Below, one piece after another: positions 28,524 to 39,518 of a stretch of 64,000 nt of DNA. The stretch is taken from contig NZ_JACVPF010000001.1 of the NCBI RefSeq assembly GCF_018882055.1, positions 1,138,722 through 1,202,721 on the forward strand, read 5' to 3'. Below the pieces are notes generated by a model that worked only from the letters and a program-made list of their open reading frames with translations, made no database searches and was not told where the DNA came from. The position numbers and the translations under genes are program-made. Origin of the DNA: Polynucleobacter sp. es-MAR-4. Lineage in GTDB: Bacteria; Pseudomonadota; Gammaproteobacteria; Burkholderiales; Burkholderiaceae. Numbering within the stretch: the stretch's first letter is position 1; every line of letters begins with the position of its first letter.

Positions 28524-29192
28524 TTAAATACCGTATTTCTCGCGATAGGCTTTTACTGCTGGTAGATAGTTTGTTAACTCGGTATTGCTGGAGGTGGTTA
28601 AGAAGGCCATCAGGTCTGCCAAGTTTGCAATTGCTATTACCGGCAATCCAAATTCCTGTTCTACCGCTTGAACTGCTGACTTATCACCAATCTCTGTAGC
28701 AGTCCCTGACTTTTCCATACGATCCAAAGCAATCAATACCGCCGCTGGCTCTGCACCTGCATCACGAATGAGTTTTACGGACTCGCGTACAGACGTTCCA
28801 GCTGAAATCACATCATCAATAATGACTACCTTGCCTTTAACTGGAGCACCCACTAATGTGCCTCCTTCGCCATGATCTTTGGCTTCTTTGCGGTTGTAGG
28901 CATAGGGGACATTGCGGCCAGCATCAGCCAAAGCAATTGCAGTCGCAGCAGCCAGAGTGATGCCTTTATAGGCTGGCCCATACAGCATGTCGTATTGCAG
29001 ACCAGACTCTTGCAAAGCCTTGGCATAGTAGCGACCCAATGCACTTAAGCGAGCCCCATCATTAAATCCACCCGCATTAAAGAAATAGGGAGAAAGGCGA
29101 CCCGCTTTAGTTTTAAACTCCCCAAACGACAAAACATTTGCCTCCAGGGCAAATTGAATAAAGTTATCTTGATTAGAATTTTTTGAGCTCAT
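28524..29192 (-). CDS. pyrE: Orotate phosphoribosyltransferase
   Basis: This 222-residue protein forms OMP from orotate and PRPP in pyrimidine synthesis. LSFGEFKTKAGRLSPYFFNAGGF matches the N-terminal orotate-binding region (seen in parts), YGPAYKGI follows, and VVIIDDVISAGTSVRES is the PRPP-binding motif. It is divergent from xth with only eight bases between the two start codons, so their promoters and leaders must overlap the opposite gene. Confidence 0.96.
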   Translation of the reverse strand: MSSKNSNQDNFIQFALEANVLSFGEFKTKAGRLSPYFFNAGGFNDGARLSALGRYYAKALQESGLQYDMLYGPAYKGITLAAATAIALADAGRNVPYAYNRKEAKDHGEGGTLVGAPVKGKVVIIDDVISAGTSVRESVKLIRDAGAEPAAVLIALDRMEKSGTATEIGDKSAVQAVEQEFGLPVIAIANLADLMAFLTTSSNTELTNYLPAVKAYREKYGI

Positions 29193-29200
29193 AGGCCTAT

Positions 29201-29983
29201 ATGTTACGCATCATTTCTGCCAACCTCAACGGTATCCGTTCTGCAGTCAAAAAAGGCTTTATGCCTTGGGTTGTAAAGCAAAGGGCAGACTTTGTCTGCA
29301 TGCAGGAGCTCAAGGCTCAACAGGATGACTTAGAAGATGCGATTCTGAATCCGGATGGGCTACACGGCTTTTTTCATCATGCTGAGAAAAAAGGCTATAG
29401 CGGCTGCGGCATCTACACCCCACATAAGCCTGACGAGGTGCTCTATGGCTATGGGAATGAGGAATTTGATGCGGAGGGGCGCTATGTAGAGGCCCGATTC
29501 AAGAAGCTCTCAGTAATCTCGGTATATATGCCCTCAGGCTCTAGCTCGCCAGAAAGACAGGAGGCTAAATATCGTTATCTAGACTCCTTCTTGCCACACC
29601 TAGTTGAACTCAAAAAGTCAGGGCGCGAGATTGTGCTGTGCGGGGATGTGAATATTGCCCATAATGAGATTGACCTCAAGAACTGGAAAGGCAACCTGAA
29701 GAACTCGGGCTTTTTACCGGAAGAACGTGCTTGGCTAACAAACTTGTTTGGCAAAGTCGGCTACGTGGATGTTTATAGAAAGCTAGAGCCTGAAGCAACT
29801 GATGCCTGTTACACCTGGTGGAGCAATCGGGGTCAAGCATATGCAAAGAACGTAGGCTGGCGCATCGACTATCACATCACCACCCCGGGAATTGCAGCAA
29901 GCGCTAAAAATACTGCCGTCTATAAAGATGAGCGATTTTCAGATCACGCACCCCTCACTGTAGACTACGACTGGTCTATTTAG
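29201..29983 (+). CDS. xth: Exodeoxyribonuclease III (AP endonuclease)
   Basis: The 260-residue protein is an Xth/ExoA-type AP endonuclease of the exonuclease-endonuclease-phosphatase fold. NLNGIRSAVKKG, the metal-binding glutamate in CMQELKAQ, GDVNIAHNEIDLKN, and the catalytic SDHAPLTVDYDW end are all in place. It repairs abasic and oxidised 3' ends of DNA. It shares an eight-base gap with pyrE at its start and its last eight bases overlap the end of the convergent ampG gene. Confidence 0.95.
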   Translation: MLRIISANLNGIRSAVKKGFMPWVVKQRADFVCMQELKAQQDDLEDAILNPDGLHGFFHHAEKKGYSGCGIYTPHKPDEVLYGYGNEEFDAEGRYVEARFKKLSVISVYMPSGSSSPERQEAKYRYLDSFLPHLVELKKSGREIVLCGDVNIAHNEIDLKNWKGNLKNSGFLPEERAWLTNLFGKVGYVDVYRKLEPEATDACYTWWSNRGQAYAKNVGWRIDYHITTPGIAASAKNTAVYKDERFSDHAPLTVDYDWSI

Positions 29984-31310
29984 CGACCTGTGAGTCGTGC
30001 TTTTTAAACTCAACTACTTTGAAATGAATGGTGAGCCAAATCAGAATTAAGACTGGCGCACCAATAATTGCGGTGCTAATAAAAAAGCTGGAGTAGCCAA
30101 AATTATTTACAAAGACGCCCGAGAATCCAGCCAGCCACTTTGGCAATAAGAGCATCATCGAACTGAACAATGCGTACTGAGTTGCGGAGTACTGAATGTT
30201 TGTCAGTGCAGATAAGAATGCAATGAAGGCTGCCGTAGCAATCCCGGAGCTCAAATTATCAGCAGAGATTACCCAAATCAAGCCATGCAAATCATGGCCC
30301 TGAGTGGCAAGCCAAGCAAATAACAAATTACTGACGGCGGATAAGATCGCCCCCAAAAACAAAATGCGCATCACCCCAAATCGCAAAGTGAGTACACCAC
30401 CAAGGAAAGCGCCGACTAATGTCATCACCACGCCAAAGACCTTGCTAACCGCCGCCACCTCATCTTTGGTGTATCCCATGTCTACATAAAACGGGTTAGC
30501 CATAATGCCCATCACCACATCACTAATTCGATAGATGGCAATTAAGGACAAAATTAAAATCGCGTGCCAACCATAGCGCTGAATAAAATCTGCAAACGGC
30601 TCTATTAAAGTTTGGTGCAGCCATGCTTTTGCATTACGGGCTTTAGCAAGCTCAATACGAACAGGCTCCTTACTAAACAAGGTGGTGATCACACCCACAC
30701 CAATCGAGAGAGCCATACAGAGATAGGCAAATTGCCATGCTGCAGGATCATAGCCAGCAGAACCTGACTCAGCGCGAGCAGCCAACCAAAGCACCCCAGC
30801 ACCCGACCAAATTAAAGCCAATCGATAGCCCGTTTGATAGGTAGCGGCTAAAGCTGCCTGATGATCGCTATCGGCAGATTCAATTCGAAAAGCATCTAAA
30901 GCAATGTCTTGCGTTGCAGAACCAAAAGCAACCAAGAGCGCACACCACACAATCGGTGTAAGCTGAACTTTGGGGTCAATACTGGCCATGCCCACCAGAC
31001 CAAGAACAATCAGCAACTGGGCAAAGAGTAGCCAACTACGCCTTCTACCAAATAGTATTGATAAAAAGGGAATGGATAGACGATCCACTAATGGAGCCCA
31101 CACCCATTTAAAAGCGTAGATTAAGCCAACCCAAGTGAGATAGCCAATTGTGCTGCGATCAATGCCAGCTTCTCTTAGCCAAAAACTCAGCGTTCCTAAA
31201 ATTAGTAGTAGAGGTAAACCTGCAGAGAAGCCCAAGAAGAGCATTCGGAGGCAAGGCCATTCGAGATAAACCCGAAAATCTTTCAGCCAGGACTCAATCG
31301 TACTAAGCAC
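29976..31310 (-). CDS. ampG: AmpG-family muropeptide MFS transporter
   Basis: The 444-residue protein has about twelve transmembrane helices and AmpG signatures: LFLGFSAGLPLLLILGTLSF in the first helix region, IDRSTIGYLTWVGLIYAFKW, and GSATQDIALDAFRIE. AmpG imports anhydro-muropeptides released by lytic transglycosylases for recycling, linking it to slt in this window. The start overlaps the end of metW by eight bases, so it is likely the last gene of a metX-metW transcript. Orientation is convergent with xth. Confidence 0.87.
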   Translation of the reverse strand: MLSTIESWLKDFRVYLEWPCLRMLFLGFSAGLPLLLILGTLSFWLREAGIDRSTIGYLTWVGLIYAFKWVWAPLVDRLSIPFLSILFGRRRSWLLFAQLLIVLGLVGMASIDPKVQLTPIVWCALLVAFGSATQDIALDAFRIESADSDHQAALAATYQTGYRLALIWSGAGVLWLAARAESGSAGYDPAAWQFAYLCMALSIGVGVITTLFSKEPVRIELAKARNAKAWLHQTLIEPFADFIQRYGWHAILILSLIAIYRISDVVMGIMANPFYVDMGYTKDEVAAVSKVFGVVMTLVGAFLGGVLTLRFGVMRILFLGAILSAVSNLLFAWLATQGHDLHGLIWVISADNLSSGIATAAFIAFLSALTNIQYSATQYALFSSMMLLLPKWLAGFSGVFVNNFGYSSFFISTAIIGAPVLILIWLTIHFKVVEFKKHDSQVAK

Positions 31311-31884
31311 GTCGAACGCGGAACAGCGCTAGGCTTCCAAAAAGATTGGGCATCAAAGTAACCTGACGACCCTCATGCAAGATGCATTGATCCAAAATTT
31401 GCAATCCTAAGCTCGAAGCCAGCTTTTCAAAATCAGCCACCGTGAGAACACGTACATTAGGCGTGTTGTACCACTGGTATGGCAAGCTCTTAGAAACGGG
31501 CATGCGACCAAAGCCAACCGCTAGGCGATGAGACCAATGGCCAAAGTTTGGGAAAGAAACAATCGACTCCTTGCCAACCCGAACCACTTCACGCAGGATC
31601 TTTTCGGTTTCATGAATCGTTTGCAATGTCTGTGAGAGCACTACCGTATCAAAGCTGTTGTTCTCAAAGAGCGCTAAGCCCCCCTCAAGATTTTGTTGAA
31701 TGACGTTCAAGCCCTTTTGCACGCAAGAAAGTACACGCGCATCATCAATCTCAACTCCGTAAGCATGGACGGGTTTTTTCTTTTGCAAATACTCTAGGAA
31801 GCTGCCATCACCACAACCGAGATCAAGCACTTCACTATTCGGCGCAATCCAGTTTGCTATTGCGGCAAAGTCTGCGCGTTTCAT
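31303..31884 (-). CDS. metW: Methionine biosynthesis protein MetW
   Basis: This 193-residue protein is a class I methyltransferase-fold Met[15 protein letters not shown] is the SAM-binding-like motif, [21 protein letters not shown] is typical, and [11 protein letters not shown] follows. MetW is required together with MetX for homoserine acylation in many proteobacteria, acting as a partner rather than a proven methyltransferase. The start overlaps the metX stop by four bases, the usual metXW arrangement. Confidence 0.94.
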   Translation of the reverse strand: MKRADFAAIANWIAPNSEVLDLGCGDGSFLEYLQKKKPVHAYGVEIDDARVLSCVQKGLNVIQQNLEGGLALFENNSFDTVVLSQTLQTIHETEKILREVVRVGKESIVSFPNFGHWSHRLAVGFGRMPVSKSLPYQWYNTPNVRVLTVADFEKLASSLGLQILDQCILHEGRQVTLMPNLFGSLALFRVRRA

Positions 31885-33020
31885 GATTTAGCCTCTAGCA
31901 TTTGTTCGAAATAAGCACGAATCAGATTGTGATAACGCGGGTCATCCAACAAGAAGGCATCATGGCCATGGGGCGCATCAATCTCGGCATAACTCACTTC
32001 ACTCTTATTGCTGAGCAAAGATTCGACAATCTCGCGACTGCGATTTGGCGGGAAGCGCCAATCAGTAGAGAAGCTCACGACTAAAAACTTGGCTTGCACT
32101 TCAGCTAGGGCGCGGTTCAGACTGCCTTCATAGCGACGAGAAGGGTCAAAATAATCTAGCGCTCTGGTAATCAGCAAATAGGTGTTGGCATCAAAGTAGG
32201 TAGAAAACTTATCACCTTGGTGACGCAAATAACTTTCAACCTCGAATTCAACATCAAAGCTAAAGCGGTAGTCTTGAGATTCGCCTTGCGGTCTTTGCAG
32301 CTCGCGCCCAAACTTTTCCGCCATATCATCATCCGACAAATAAGTGATGTGGCCGACCATGCGCGCTAGTTTTAGGCCGCGCTTTGGTACGACGCCATGC
32401 TCATAGTAGTTGCCACCATGAAAATCTGGGTCAGACAAAATGGCATTACGTGCCACTTCATTAAATGCAATATTTTGTGCGCTGAGTTTCGGTGTAGATG
32501 CAATGACCAAGCAATGCGCAAGGCGTTTTGGAAACTGAATTGCCCAGGCTAATGCCTGCATACCACCCAAGCTTCCACCCATCACCGCAGCAAAACGTCG
32601 AATGCCCAACTTATCAGCCAAGCGTGCCTGGGTGTTTACCCAATCCTCAACCGTGATTACAGGGAAGTCTGCGCCATAAGGCTTGCTGGTGGCAGGATTA
32701 ATACTCATTGGCCCAGTAGAGCCAAAGCAGGAGCCTAAGTTATTCACCCCAATCACAAAGAAGTGGTCGGTATCAACCGGCTTGCCCGGCCCAATCATGT
32801 TGTCCCACCAACCTATATCGCCTGCATCATCTGGGTTGGGTCCGGCAACATGGTGTGATGCATTTAGTGCATGACAAACCAGCACAGCATTACTTTTATC
32901 GGCATTGAGTTTGCCGTAAGTTTCAATAACTAAATCGTAGCCCGATAGGATGGCGCCACTCTGCAAAGGCAAGGGCTCGGCAAAATGGATCGTGTTTCTA
33001 GAGAGGTGTAGCTCGCTCAT
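31881..33020 (-). CDS. metX: Homoserine O-acyltransferase
   Basis: The 379-residue alpha/beta-hydrolase acylates homoserine in methionine synthesis. [12 protein letters not shown], the PISTNDLGSC-like [14 protein letters not shown], the nucleophile S150 in [12 protein letters not shown], and the terminal histidine region [11 protein letters not shown] make the catalytic triad. Acetyl versus succinyl donor specificity cannot be settled by eye; with MetW present, either is possible. It overlaps slmA upstream and metW downstream by four bases each. Confidence 0.95.
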   Translation of the reverse strand: MSELHLSRNTIHFAEPLPLQSGAILSGYDLVIETYGKLNADKSNAVLVCHALNASHHVAGPNPDDAGDIGWWDNMIGPGKPVDTDHFFVIGVNNLGSCFGSTGPMSINPATSKPYGADFPVITVEDWVNTQARLADKLGIRRFAAVMGGSLGGMQALAWAIQFPKRLAHCLVIASTPKLSAQNIAFNEVARNAILSDPDFHGGNYYEHGVVPKRGLKLARMVGHITYLSDDDMAEKFGRELQRPQGESQDYRFSFDVEFEVESYLRHQGDKFSTYFDANTYLLITRALDYFDPSRRYEGSLNRALAEVQAKFLVVSFSTDWRFPPNRSREIVESLLSNKSEVSYAEIDAPHGHDAFLLDDPRYHNLIRAYFEQMLEAKS

Positions 33021-33673
33021 TCGGATAGAAGAATGCGAAGGCTGATATCTGATGCTTCAGTTGGTAGCTTCTTAAAGCCACTTCGAGCAAATCGATGCCA
33101 GCGCCCTAGGACGCAACTCATCAACATACCCGCTCGAACGCTAACCTCATCTTGACTTACATTCGCCCAAGCTCCGCCTTGGGTTTGAGCAATGCGCAAA
33201 GACTGCTTTAGAGACGCCTCCACACGATCAAGAACCTGAGTAATTCGTTCTTGTAAACGGTCGTCCTCTTGCAATAAAGCATCGCCTAAAAGAACGCGGG
33301 TCATGCCAGGGTTCTTTTCTGCAAAGAATAAAAGCATCTGCAAAATACCGCGAGCTTGCGCAAGGCCCGATTCTTCTTTTTGATTAATCTGATTAATCAG
33401 CCCAAAAACTGTTTGCTCGATGAATGAAATCAAGCCTTCAAACATTTGCGCCTTACTAGCGAAATGTCGATAGAGGGCAGCTTCTGAAACTTGAATTTTT
33501 GCGGCTAATGCTGCTGTAGTTACGCGCTCACCCTTAGGGTTTTGCAACATCTCAGCCAATACTTGCAGGATTTGGAGGCGGCGCTCACCAGGGCGTGGAC
33601 GCTTACGTGTCTTACCCTCTTCGGCAACTGTTACCTCAATCTCTGATGCACTAGGGTCTAAAGAATCACGCAT
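33017..33673 (-). CDS. slmA: Nucleoid occlusion factor SlmA (TetR family)
   Basis: The 218-residue protein has a long basic N-terminal segment, then the TetR helix-turn-helix with [17 protein letters not shown] and [20 protein letters not shown], which is specific to SlmA. It binds chromosomal sites and blocks FtsZ assembly over the nucleoid. Its gene lies between argB and metX and overlaps metX by four bases. The N-terminal approx. 25 residues (acidic then [12 protein letters not shown]) extend beyond E. coli SlmA. Confidence 0.9.
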   Translation of the reverse strand: MRDSLDPSASEIEVTVAEEGKTRKRPRPGERRLQILQVLAEMLQNPKGERVTTAALAAKIQVSEAALYRHFASKAQMFEGLISFIEQTVFGLINQINQKEESGLAQARGILQMLLFFAEKNPGMTRVLLGDALLQEDDRLQERITQVLDRVEASLKQSLRIAQTQGGAWANVSQDEVSVRAGMLMSCVLGRWHRFARSGFKKLPTEASDISLRILLSE

Positions 33674-33695
33674 ATCTATATCTCTTATCCAACTC

Positions 33696-34598
33696 TTAGC
33701 GCGAGCGAATCATCGTTCCAAAAGCTTGTTCAGTCAAAATCTCGAGCAACAGTGAGTGCTCAATTCGACCATCAATGATGTGAACAGAATTCACGCCACT
33801 CTTTGCTGCATCCAAGGCTGAAGAAATCTTTGGCAACATTCCGCCAGAAATCGTGCCATCAGCAAATAGGCCATCGATTTCACGGGCCGTTAAGTCTGTT
33901 AAGAGCGTGCCATTTTTATCCATCACTCCAGGAATATTGGTCATCATGACCAATTTCTCTGCATGCAAAATTTCCGCCATCTTGCCGGCCACTAGGTCAG
34001 CATTGATGTTGTATGCCTGGCCTTCTTCGCTAAATCCAATTGGGGAGATCACTGGGATAAAGGCATCATCTTGCAATGCTTTTACAACTGCTGGGTTAAT
34101 GGCTTCGATTTCACCAACAAAACCTAAATCAATCGTTCCGCCAGCTTTCTTTTCATCAGCAACCAACATTTTCTTTGCACGAATCAAGCCACCATCTTTA
34201 CCAGTCAAGCCAACAGCCTGACCGCCAAAGTGATTAATCAACATCACGATGTCTTGCTGTACTTCGCCGCCAAGAACCCACTCCACCACTTCCATAGTTT
34301 CTTCATCGGTCACACGCATACCTTGAATAAAGGTACCAGTCTTACCAATCTTTTTGAGGGCCTCATCAATTTGTGGGCCGCCTCCGTGGACTACTACTGG
34401 ATTCATGCCAACTAGCTTCAGCAGGATGACATCGCGAGCAAAGCTTTCTTTGAGACGCTCTTCGACCATCGCGTTTCCGCCGTACTTAATCACGATAGTC
34501 TTACCGTGATACGCACGAATATAAGGCAAGGCCTCGGCCAAAATCTCCGCCTTCAGTAAAGGAGAGATTTCGCTAATAGATGGAGATTGCTTGGTCAT
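33696..34598 (-). CDS. argB: Acetylglutamate kinase
   Basis: This 300-residue amino-acid kinase phosphorylates N-acetylglutamate in arginine synthesis. VIKYGGNAM is the phosphate-binding loop, [10 protein letters not shown] the second, then [13 protein letters not shown] and a [13 protein letters not shown] segment that is strongly conserved. The N-terminal helix (about 20 residues before YIRAYHGKT) suggests the hexameric, arginine-sensitive form. It lies between dksA and slmA on the same strand. Confidence 0.96.
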   Translation of the reverse strand: MTKQSPSISEISPLLKAEILAEALPYIRAYHGKTIVIKYGGNAMVEERLKESFARDVILLKLVGMNPVVVHGGGPQIDEALKKIGKTGTFIQGMRVTDEETMEVVEWVLGGEVQQDIVMLINHFGGQAVGLTGKDGGLIRAKKMLVADEKKAGGTIDLGFVGEIEAINPAVVKALQDDAFIPVISPIGFSEEGQAYNINADLVAGKMAEILHAEKLVMMTNIPGVMDKNGTLLTDLTAREIDGLFADGTISGGMLPKISSALDAAKSGVNSVHIIDGRIEHSLLLEILTEQAFGTMIRSR

Positions 34599-34624
34599 TG
34601 CTACTTTTATATTCAGTCTAGTAA

Positions 34625-35113
34625 TTAATCGCCAAACAACTTTTGACGAAGTTCACGACGCTCTTGCGCCTCAAGAGAAAGATTGGCTGTTGGGCGGGCA
34701 ATTAAACGGTTCAAACCAATCGGCTCCCCAGTCTCTTCACACCAACCATAATCGCCAGACTCAATGCGGGCTAGCGCCTGCTCTACTTTTTTCAAGAGCT
34801 TGCGCTCACGATCGCGCGTACGCAACTCAAGAGCATGCTCCTCTTCAATCGTTGCGCGGTCAGCAGGATCGGGAACCAAAATATTTTCACGCAAATGCTC
34901 TGTAGTTTCAGAGGCGTTTTTCAAAATGTCGTTTTTTAAGGCCAGAAGCTTTTGACGGAAAAAATCCAGCTGTGCTGCATTCATATAGTCCTTTTCGGAC
35001 ATCTTGAGCAACTCAACTTCTGTTAAAGGGGCACCCTTAGCAGCCTTCGCACTTGCAGCCTTACTAGGTGCTTTTGCCGTAGCCGTAGATTTCGTTGGTG
35101 TTTTTACCGTCAT
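34625..35113 (-). CDS. dksA: RNA polymerase-binding transcription factor DksA (single-cysteine variant)
   Basis: The 162-residue protein has an Ala/Lys-rich N-terminal tail, a coiled coil and a C-terminal globule. The coiled-coil tip carries D82 and D85 in [12 protein letters not shown], the aspartates needed for activity with ppGpp. The zinc-finger region reads [20 protein letters not shown] and then [10 protein letters not shown], so only one (C125) of the four zinc cysteines of E. coli DksA remains. This is a known variant type; it should fold without zinc. It likely mediates the stringent response. Confidence 0.93.
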   Translation of the reverse strand: MTVKTPTKSTATAKAPSKAASAKAAKGAPLTEVELLKMSEKDYMNAAQLDFFRQKLLALKNDILKNASETTEHLRENILVPDPADRATIEEEHALELRTRDRERKLLKKVEQALARIESGDYGWCEETGEPIGLNRLIARPTANLSLEAQERRELRQKLFGD

Positions 35114-35226
35114 TTCATTCTTTCCATGGATCTAAACCATTATTGCTTCATTCTGCCAAAGTTTTACTGCCCTTTTGCCAATATTTATCAATATTGACCG
35201 TGGCGCCGGATTGTACTTTATATTTC

Positions 35227-36288
35227 CTAGGCCAAGCAGCCCTCAAGCCCAGCCAGCAGGGTGTCCTTAGGCAAATCAATGCCAATAAAAACCATCCTAG
35301 TCTGCTTTGGTTCGGCACCCCATAAACCGGCCAAATCACTCCCCATCATCTGATGGACGCCCTGGAACACGACTTTTCGGTTGCTACCCTTCACATAAAG
35401 GACGCCTTTGTAGCGCAGCATCTTCTCCCCAAAGACCTCCAAAATGCCTCCCAGGAAGTCTTCTAATTTTTTATGATCAAAGGGTTTATCACTACGAAAA
35501 ACGAAGGATTGGATGCGGTCTGTATGGCCTGCATGGCCATGGTGGTCATGACTGTGATCATGACCGCAAGTGCTGTGATCATGGTGGTCGTGGCTGTGAT
35601 CGTGGCCACAAGTAGCGTGGTCATGATCATCTTGCTCCAAGAAGTGGGGGTCTATATCGAGCTTCGCATTCAAATTAAAGCCCTTGAGATCCAAAACGGC
35701 ATCCAAAGGCACCACTCCCTTAGAAATTCCCTGAATCGGCGCGCGGGGATTCATGTGCATCAAACGATTACGCAGGGCATCCACTTCAGCAGGTGTCACC
35801 AAATCGGTCTTGGTGATAAAGATTTGATCGGCAAAGCCCACTTGGCGCTGAGCCTCTTCATGTTCGGTCAACTGTTGTGGGCCATGCTTGGCATCGACCA
35901 GGGTCACTACCGCATCTAATACGTAATGATCCGCAACATCATCATCCATAAAGAAGGTTTGCGCCACCGGGCCTGGATTAGCAACGCCTGTAGTCTCAAT
36001 GAATACACGATCAAAGCTAATCTTTTTATCTTTACGCTGTTCCCAAAGTGAATTGAGCGCCTCAACCAAGTCACCGCGAATGGTGCAGCAAATACAGCCA
36101 TTGCTCATTTGCACAATATTCTCTTGGTTATCCTGAACCAAGATGTCGTTATCAATATTCTCTTCGCCGAACTCGTTTTCAATGACGGCAATTTTTTTGC
36201 CATGATCTTCCGTCAAGATATGTTTTAGCAAAGTGGTTTTGCCGCTACCTAGAAAGCCCGTAAGAATTGTTACCGGAATTAACGCCAT
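35227..36288 (-). CDS. G3E-family GTPase / zinc metallochaperone (CobW, ZNG1-like) with His-rich region
   Basis: The protein (353 residues from the ATG at 36288) has the Walker A GFLGSGKT at 11-18, the metal-binding CxCC in [12 protein letters not shown], a [11 protein letters not shown] switch and TKTDLV. Between the GTPase and C-terminal CobW domains lies a histidine-rich stretch with two near-identical repeats around THE [12 protein letters not shown] pattern. COG0523 members deliver zinc or cobalt to client enzymes. No cobalamin genes are adjacent, so a zinc role is more likely. Two adjacent ATG codons (36291, 36288) could serve; AGGA fits the second better. Confidence 0.9.
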   Translation of the reverse strand: MALIPVTILTGFLGSGKTTLLKHILTEDHGKKIAVIENEFGEENIDNDILVQDNQENIVQMSNGCICCTIRGDLVEALNSLWEQRKDKKISFDRVFIETTGVANPGPVAQTFFMDDDVADHYVLDAVVTLVDAKHGPQQLTEHEEAQRQVGFADQIFITKTDLVTPAEVDALRNRLMHMNPRAPIQGISKGVVPLDAVLDLKGFNLNAKLDIDPHFLEQDDHDHATCGHDHSHDHHDHSTCGHDHSHDHHGHAGHTDRIQSFVFRSDKPFDHKKLEDFLGGILEVFGEKMLRYKGVLYVKGSNRKVVFQGVHQMMGSDLAGLWGAEPKQTRMVFIGIDLPKDTLLAGLEGCLA

Positions 36289-36354
36289 CATTGATCCTAT
36301 CAAAATCTATAAATACATTCCCCAAATGGGAAACCTTCTATCTTACCGAGTTCC

Positions 36355-37356
36355 TCAAGCTTTGCCAGCCTTTGCGCGAGGATGGGCTTTATCGTATGCC
36401 TGCGCTAGGTGTTGGAAATCTAAAGAGGTATAAATCTGGGTGCTCGCAATGCTGGCATGCCCCAGCATCTCCTGCACCGCTCGCAAATCTTGGGATGATT
36501 GCAGGACATGACTGGCGAAGCTATGACGCATCATGTGAGGGTGCACATGGGTTGGAAGCCCGGCGCGCATCGCTAAGGTGCGTAAACGAGCTTGAACTGT
36601 ACGAGGAGATAAACGCGCGCCCGCAGCGGAAATAAATAAAGCGATCGACACATCTGCCTGCTCCAGCTGTTCGCGAACCGAGCGCCAGACTTTGAGGGAT
36701 TGCATTGCAGGCCCACCAATCGGGACTGAGCGGCGCTTGCCACCCTTACCCAACACAGTCACTTCTGCGGCGTCCCAGTCCAACCAACCTGCCGACTCAT
36801 GTTGACGATCTTTGCTTTGCATCACATCAATACCCAGAAGCTCTGATAAACGTAGGCCGGAGGAATATAGCAAATCGATAATTGCAGCGTCACGCACAGT
36901 CTCTAGATCTTTTTTTTCTTCAGCTTCTTTTACGGCTTGATTGACCAGGGCAAGCGCCTGCTCAACCGAAAGTGCTTTCGGTAGGGACTTCAAACGTTTA
37001 GGCGCTTTCACATCATCGACTGGATTAGCGACTAGGTTTGCAGTCACCCTTCCCGCTTGCGCATCACGACGGGCATCCTTCACAGTCAACCAGTCGTACC
37101 AACCTCGCCACGCAGAGAGCGCTCTAGCAATCGTACGAGATGATTTTCCTTTGGAATGCAAACGGCCAGCCCAGCGACGCACATGCGCATTTGTGACTTT
37201 TAATAATTCAATGGAATCATCTGTTGCTAATAATTGCAACTCGCCCAGATCCATGCGGTAGGCTTTAAGCGTATGAGGTGATAGCTGCCTTAATACATGC
37301 AGCTCGTGCAAATACTCTTGCACCAAAGGATGAAGATCAGCTGGTGCTTGGCTCAT
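36355..37356 (-). CDS. xerC: Tyrosine recombinase XerC
   Basis: This 333-residue protein has a SAM-like N-terminal domain and a catalytic domain with R169 (SSGLRLSE), K204, H274 and R277 (HPHMMRHSF), H300 (MLGH) and nucleophile Y309 (QIYTSLD). With XerD it resolves chromosome dimers at dif. It overlaps the upstream DUF484 gene by 20 bp, an arrangement usual for chromosomal xerC, which argues against an integrase of a mobile element. Confidence 0.95.
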   Translation of the reverse strand: MSQAPADLHPLVQEYLHELHVLRQLSPHTLKAYRMDLGELQLLATDDSIELLKVTNAHVRRWAGRLHSKGKSSRTIARALSAWRGWYDWLTVKDARRDAQAGRVTANLVANPVDDVKAPKRLKSLPKALSVEQALALVNQAVKEAEEKKDLETVRDAAIIDLLYSSGLRLSELLGIDVMQSKDRQHESAGWLDWDAAEVTVLGKGGKRRSVPIGGPAMQSLKVWRSVREQLEQADVSIALFISAAGARLSPRTVQARLRTLAMRAGLPTHVHPHMMRHSFASHVLQSSQDLRAVQEMLGHASIASTQIYTSLDFQHLAQAYDKAHPRAKAGKA

Positions 37357-38011
37357 AAGCCTGGATACGATCCAAAGCTGCAGCAGTTAGTTCTGCTATC
37401 TGACGTAAATAGAATGCGCCCATATCCGCAGTAAAGCGAGATTCGTCTTTACTTGCCAGCAAAAGCACGGCCGGTGATTGCGCCACGCCAATACTTTTAC
37501 CTAGTGGCAAGCCGATAGCCACCATGCTTTGCCACTCAGGATCAATGCTGACTTGGGTCGCCAACAAATCTACGCTCGCCGCTGCTAGCTCCTTAGCGGA
37601 ACCGCATAACGGCGTATCAATCCACGGACCAAATGCCGCATTAGGCGACAGTAGTTGTGCCGACTCAACTTCAAATACTTCTGCCAAGCCCGCAGTCACC
37701 GCAGACTCCACATCCGCTTTTGTATTTGCACGCATCAAGCGCAATAACCAAGCCACCAAACTCTGTTGAGTCTTGTCATTTCGACTACCAAAGTGCAGCA
37801 TCTCACTAAGACGGCGATTCAATTCTTGGTTCTGAGTGCGCAACAAAGTCATCTGACGCTCTTGCAATGAAATAGCGCGATCCTCATGTGGATGCTTCAA
37901 ACGAATTTCATTTAATAGATTGGCATAGCGCTCAAAGAAACCCGGGGTGGCACGCAACCACTCCGCCACCAATTCTTCTTGTTCGGCCTGCTTAGGATCG
38001 ATTGCGCTCAT
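37337..38011 (-). CDS. DUF484 family GAF-like protein
   Basis: The 224-residue protein belongs to the DUF484 family, which usually lies directly before xerC. VAEWLRATPGFFERYANLL and the helical SLQERQMTLLRTQNQELNRRL segments form its N-terminal coiled coil, and the rest looks like a GAF-type fold ending in AFYLRQIAELTAAALDRI. Function is unknown; a regulatory partnership with XerC has been suggested only from gene order. Overlap with xerC implies translational coupling. Confidence 0.9.
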   Translation of the reverse strand: MSAIDPKQAEQEELVAEWLRATPGFFERYANLLNEIRLKHPHEDRAISLQERQMTLLRTQNQELNRRLSEMLHFGSRNDKTQQSLVAWLLRLMRANTKADVESAVTAGLAEVFEVESAQLLSPNAAFGPWIDTPLCGSAKELAAASVDLLATQVSIDPEWQSMVAIGLPLGKSIGVAQSPAVLLLASKDESRFTADMGAFYLRQIAELTAAALDRIQAYEPSTS

Positions 38012-38045
38012 CTATGTCTTTCTTGCTTATTTTCTAATTTAACTT

Positions 38046-39518
38046 TTAGCTCAGTTTTTTACGCAGCAGCTCGTTCACCTGACCTGGATTGGCCTTGCCT
38101 TTTGAAGCTTTCATGATCTGGCCCACCAAAGCATTAAATGCTTTTTCCTTGCCAGAGCGGAACTCTTCAACAGACTTCTCGTTGGCCGCCAACACCTTAT
38201 CAATCATAGCTTCAAGCTCACCACTATCGCTAATCTGTTTTAAGCCTTTTGCGTCAATCACTTGATCAACAGTGCTAATGGCTTTGCCTTCGATAGCCTC
38301 TTCCCACAGAATTGCAAAGATATCTTTTGCGATCTTGTTAGAGATAGTTCCATCTGCTACACGAGTTAATAATGGTGCCAAATGCTTTGCTTTTAATGGT
38401 GCATCTGCAGTAGCAATGCCAGCACGATTGAGTGATGAAGCAAGCTCACCCGCAATGAGATTGGCTGCAGCTTTTGCCAACGGTTTTCCAACAATAGCCA
38501 AAAGCTCTTCAAATACTTTGGCGGTATCGCGATCTTGTGTGAGCAATTGCGCATCGTAGGCGCTTAAGCCGAACTCGCTTTGCCATTGCTCGCAAAGCTG
38601 CGCTGGGAGCGCAGGCATCTTGGTACGCACATCAGCAATCCATGCATCATCAATGACTACTGGTAATAAATCGGGGTCCGGGAAATAGCGGTAGTCATTT
38701 GCATCTTCTTTGCTACGCATACTGCGCGTTTCTTGACGATCGGGATCGTACAAGCGCGTTTCTTGAACGACTGCACCGCCATCTTCAATCAACTCAATTT
38801 GTCGGCGTACTTCATATTGAATTGCCTCTTCCAAAAAGCGGAAGGAGTTTAAGTTCTTAATCTCGCAACGGGTGCCAAATTCTTTTTGACCTACAGGTCG
38901 AACAGATACGTTAGCATCGCAACGGAAAGATCCTTCTTGCATATTGCCGTCACACACACCCAACCAAACTACTAATGTGTGCAGCGCTTTTGCATAAGCC
39001 ACTGCTTCAGCAGCACTTCGCATCACCGGCTCTGTAACAATTTCTAGCAATGGTGTGCCAGCACGATTCAGATCGATGCCGCTTGATGCTTCACCGTGTG
39101 GGCCCAAGAAACCTTCTTCATGAACTGACTTACCAGCGTCCTCTTCCATATGGGCGCGCGTGAGCTCAACCACTTTGACTTGATCGCCAACCAGTATTTC
39201 CAAATGGCCGCCAACAACCACCGGGAGATCCATCTGGCTAATCTGATATCCCTTTGGCAAGTCAGGATAGAAATAATTCTTGCGCGCAAAAATACTCGCT
39301 GGAGAAATCTTTGCGCCCACAGCTAAACCAAAACGAATGGCATGCTCAACTGCTTGACGATTTAAGACTGGCAAAACACCAGGCAAAGCCAAGTCGACTG
39401 CGCAGGCCTGTGTGTTTGGCCCTGCTCCAAAACGCGTACTTGCTCCACTAAAAATTTTAGATTGCGTTTGAAGCTGTGCGTGGGTCTCTAGACCTATAAC
39501 GATTTCCCATTGCATCAT
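38046..39518 (-). CDS. gatB: Aspartyl/glutamyl-tRNA amidotransferase subunit B
   Basis: The product (490 residues from the ATG at 39518) is the kinase/tRNA-binding subunit of the GatCAB complex, which converts Glu-tRNA(Gln) or Asp-tRNA(Asn) to the amides. [29 protein letters not shown], and [18 protein letters not shown] are diagnostic, and the C-terminal YqeY-like domain ends [19 protein letters not shown] at 39515-39518 overlaps the gatA stop, indicating translational coupling and setting the start; the frame open farther upstream is not needed. Confidence 0.96.
   Translation of the reverse strand: MMQWEIVIGLETHAQLQTQSKIFSGASTRFGAGPNTQACAVDLALPGVLPVLNRQAVEHAIRFGLAVGAKISPASIFARKNYFYPDLPKGYQISQMDLPVVVGGHLEILVGDQVKVVELTRAHMEEDAGKSVHEEGFLGPHGEASSGIDLNRAGTPLLEIVTEPVMRSAAEAVAYAKALHTLVVWLGVCDGNMQEGSFRCDANVSVRPVGQKEFGTRCEIKNLNSFRFLEEAIQYEVRRQIELIEDGGAVVQETRLYDPDRQETRSMRSKEDANDYRYFPDPDLLPVVIDDAWIADVRTKMPALPAQLCEQWQSEFGLSAYDAQLLTQDRDTAKVFEELLAIVGKPLAKAAANLIAGELASSLNRAGIATADAPLKAKHLAPLLTRVADGTISNKIAKDIFAILWEEAIEGKAISTVDQVIDAKGLKQISDSGELEAMIDKVLAANEKSVEEFRSGKEKAFNALVGQIMKASKGKANPGQVNELLRKKLS

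Noticed and set aside
35114..35226. Possible gene or RNA between dksA and the G3E GTPase
   Set aside because: Only shadow frames and no recognisable structure were found in this short gap.
36355..37356. XerC gene as a mobile-element integrase
   Set aside because: It overlaps DUF484 in the usual chromosomal arrangement, and no attachment sites or phage genes are nearby.
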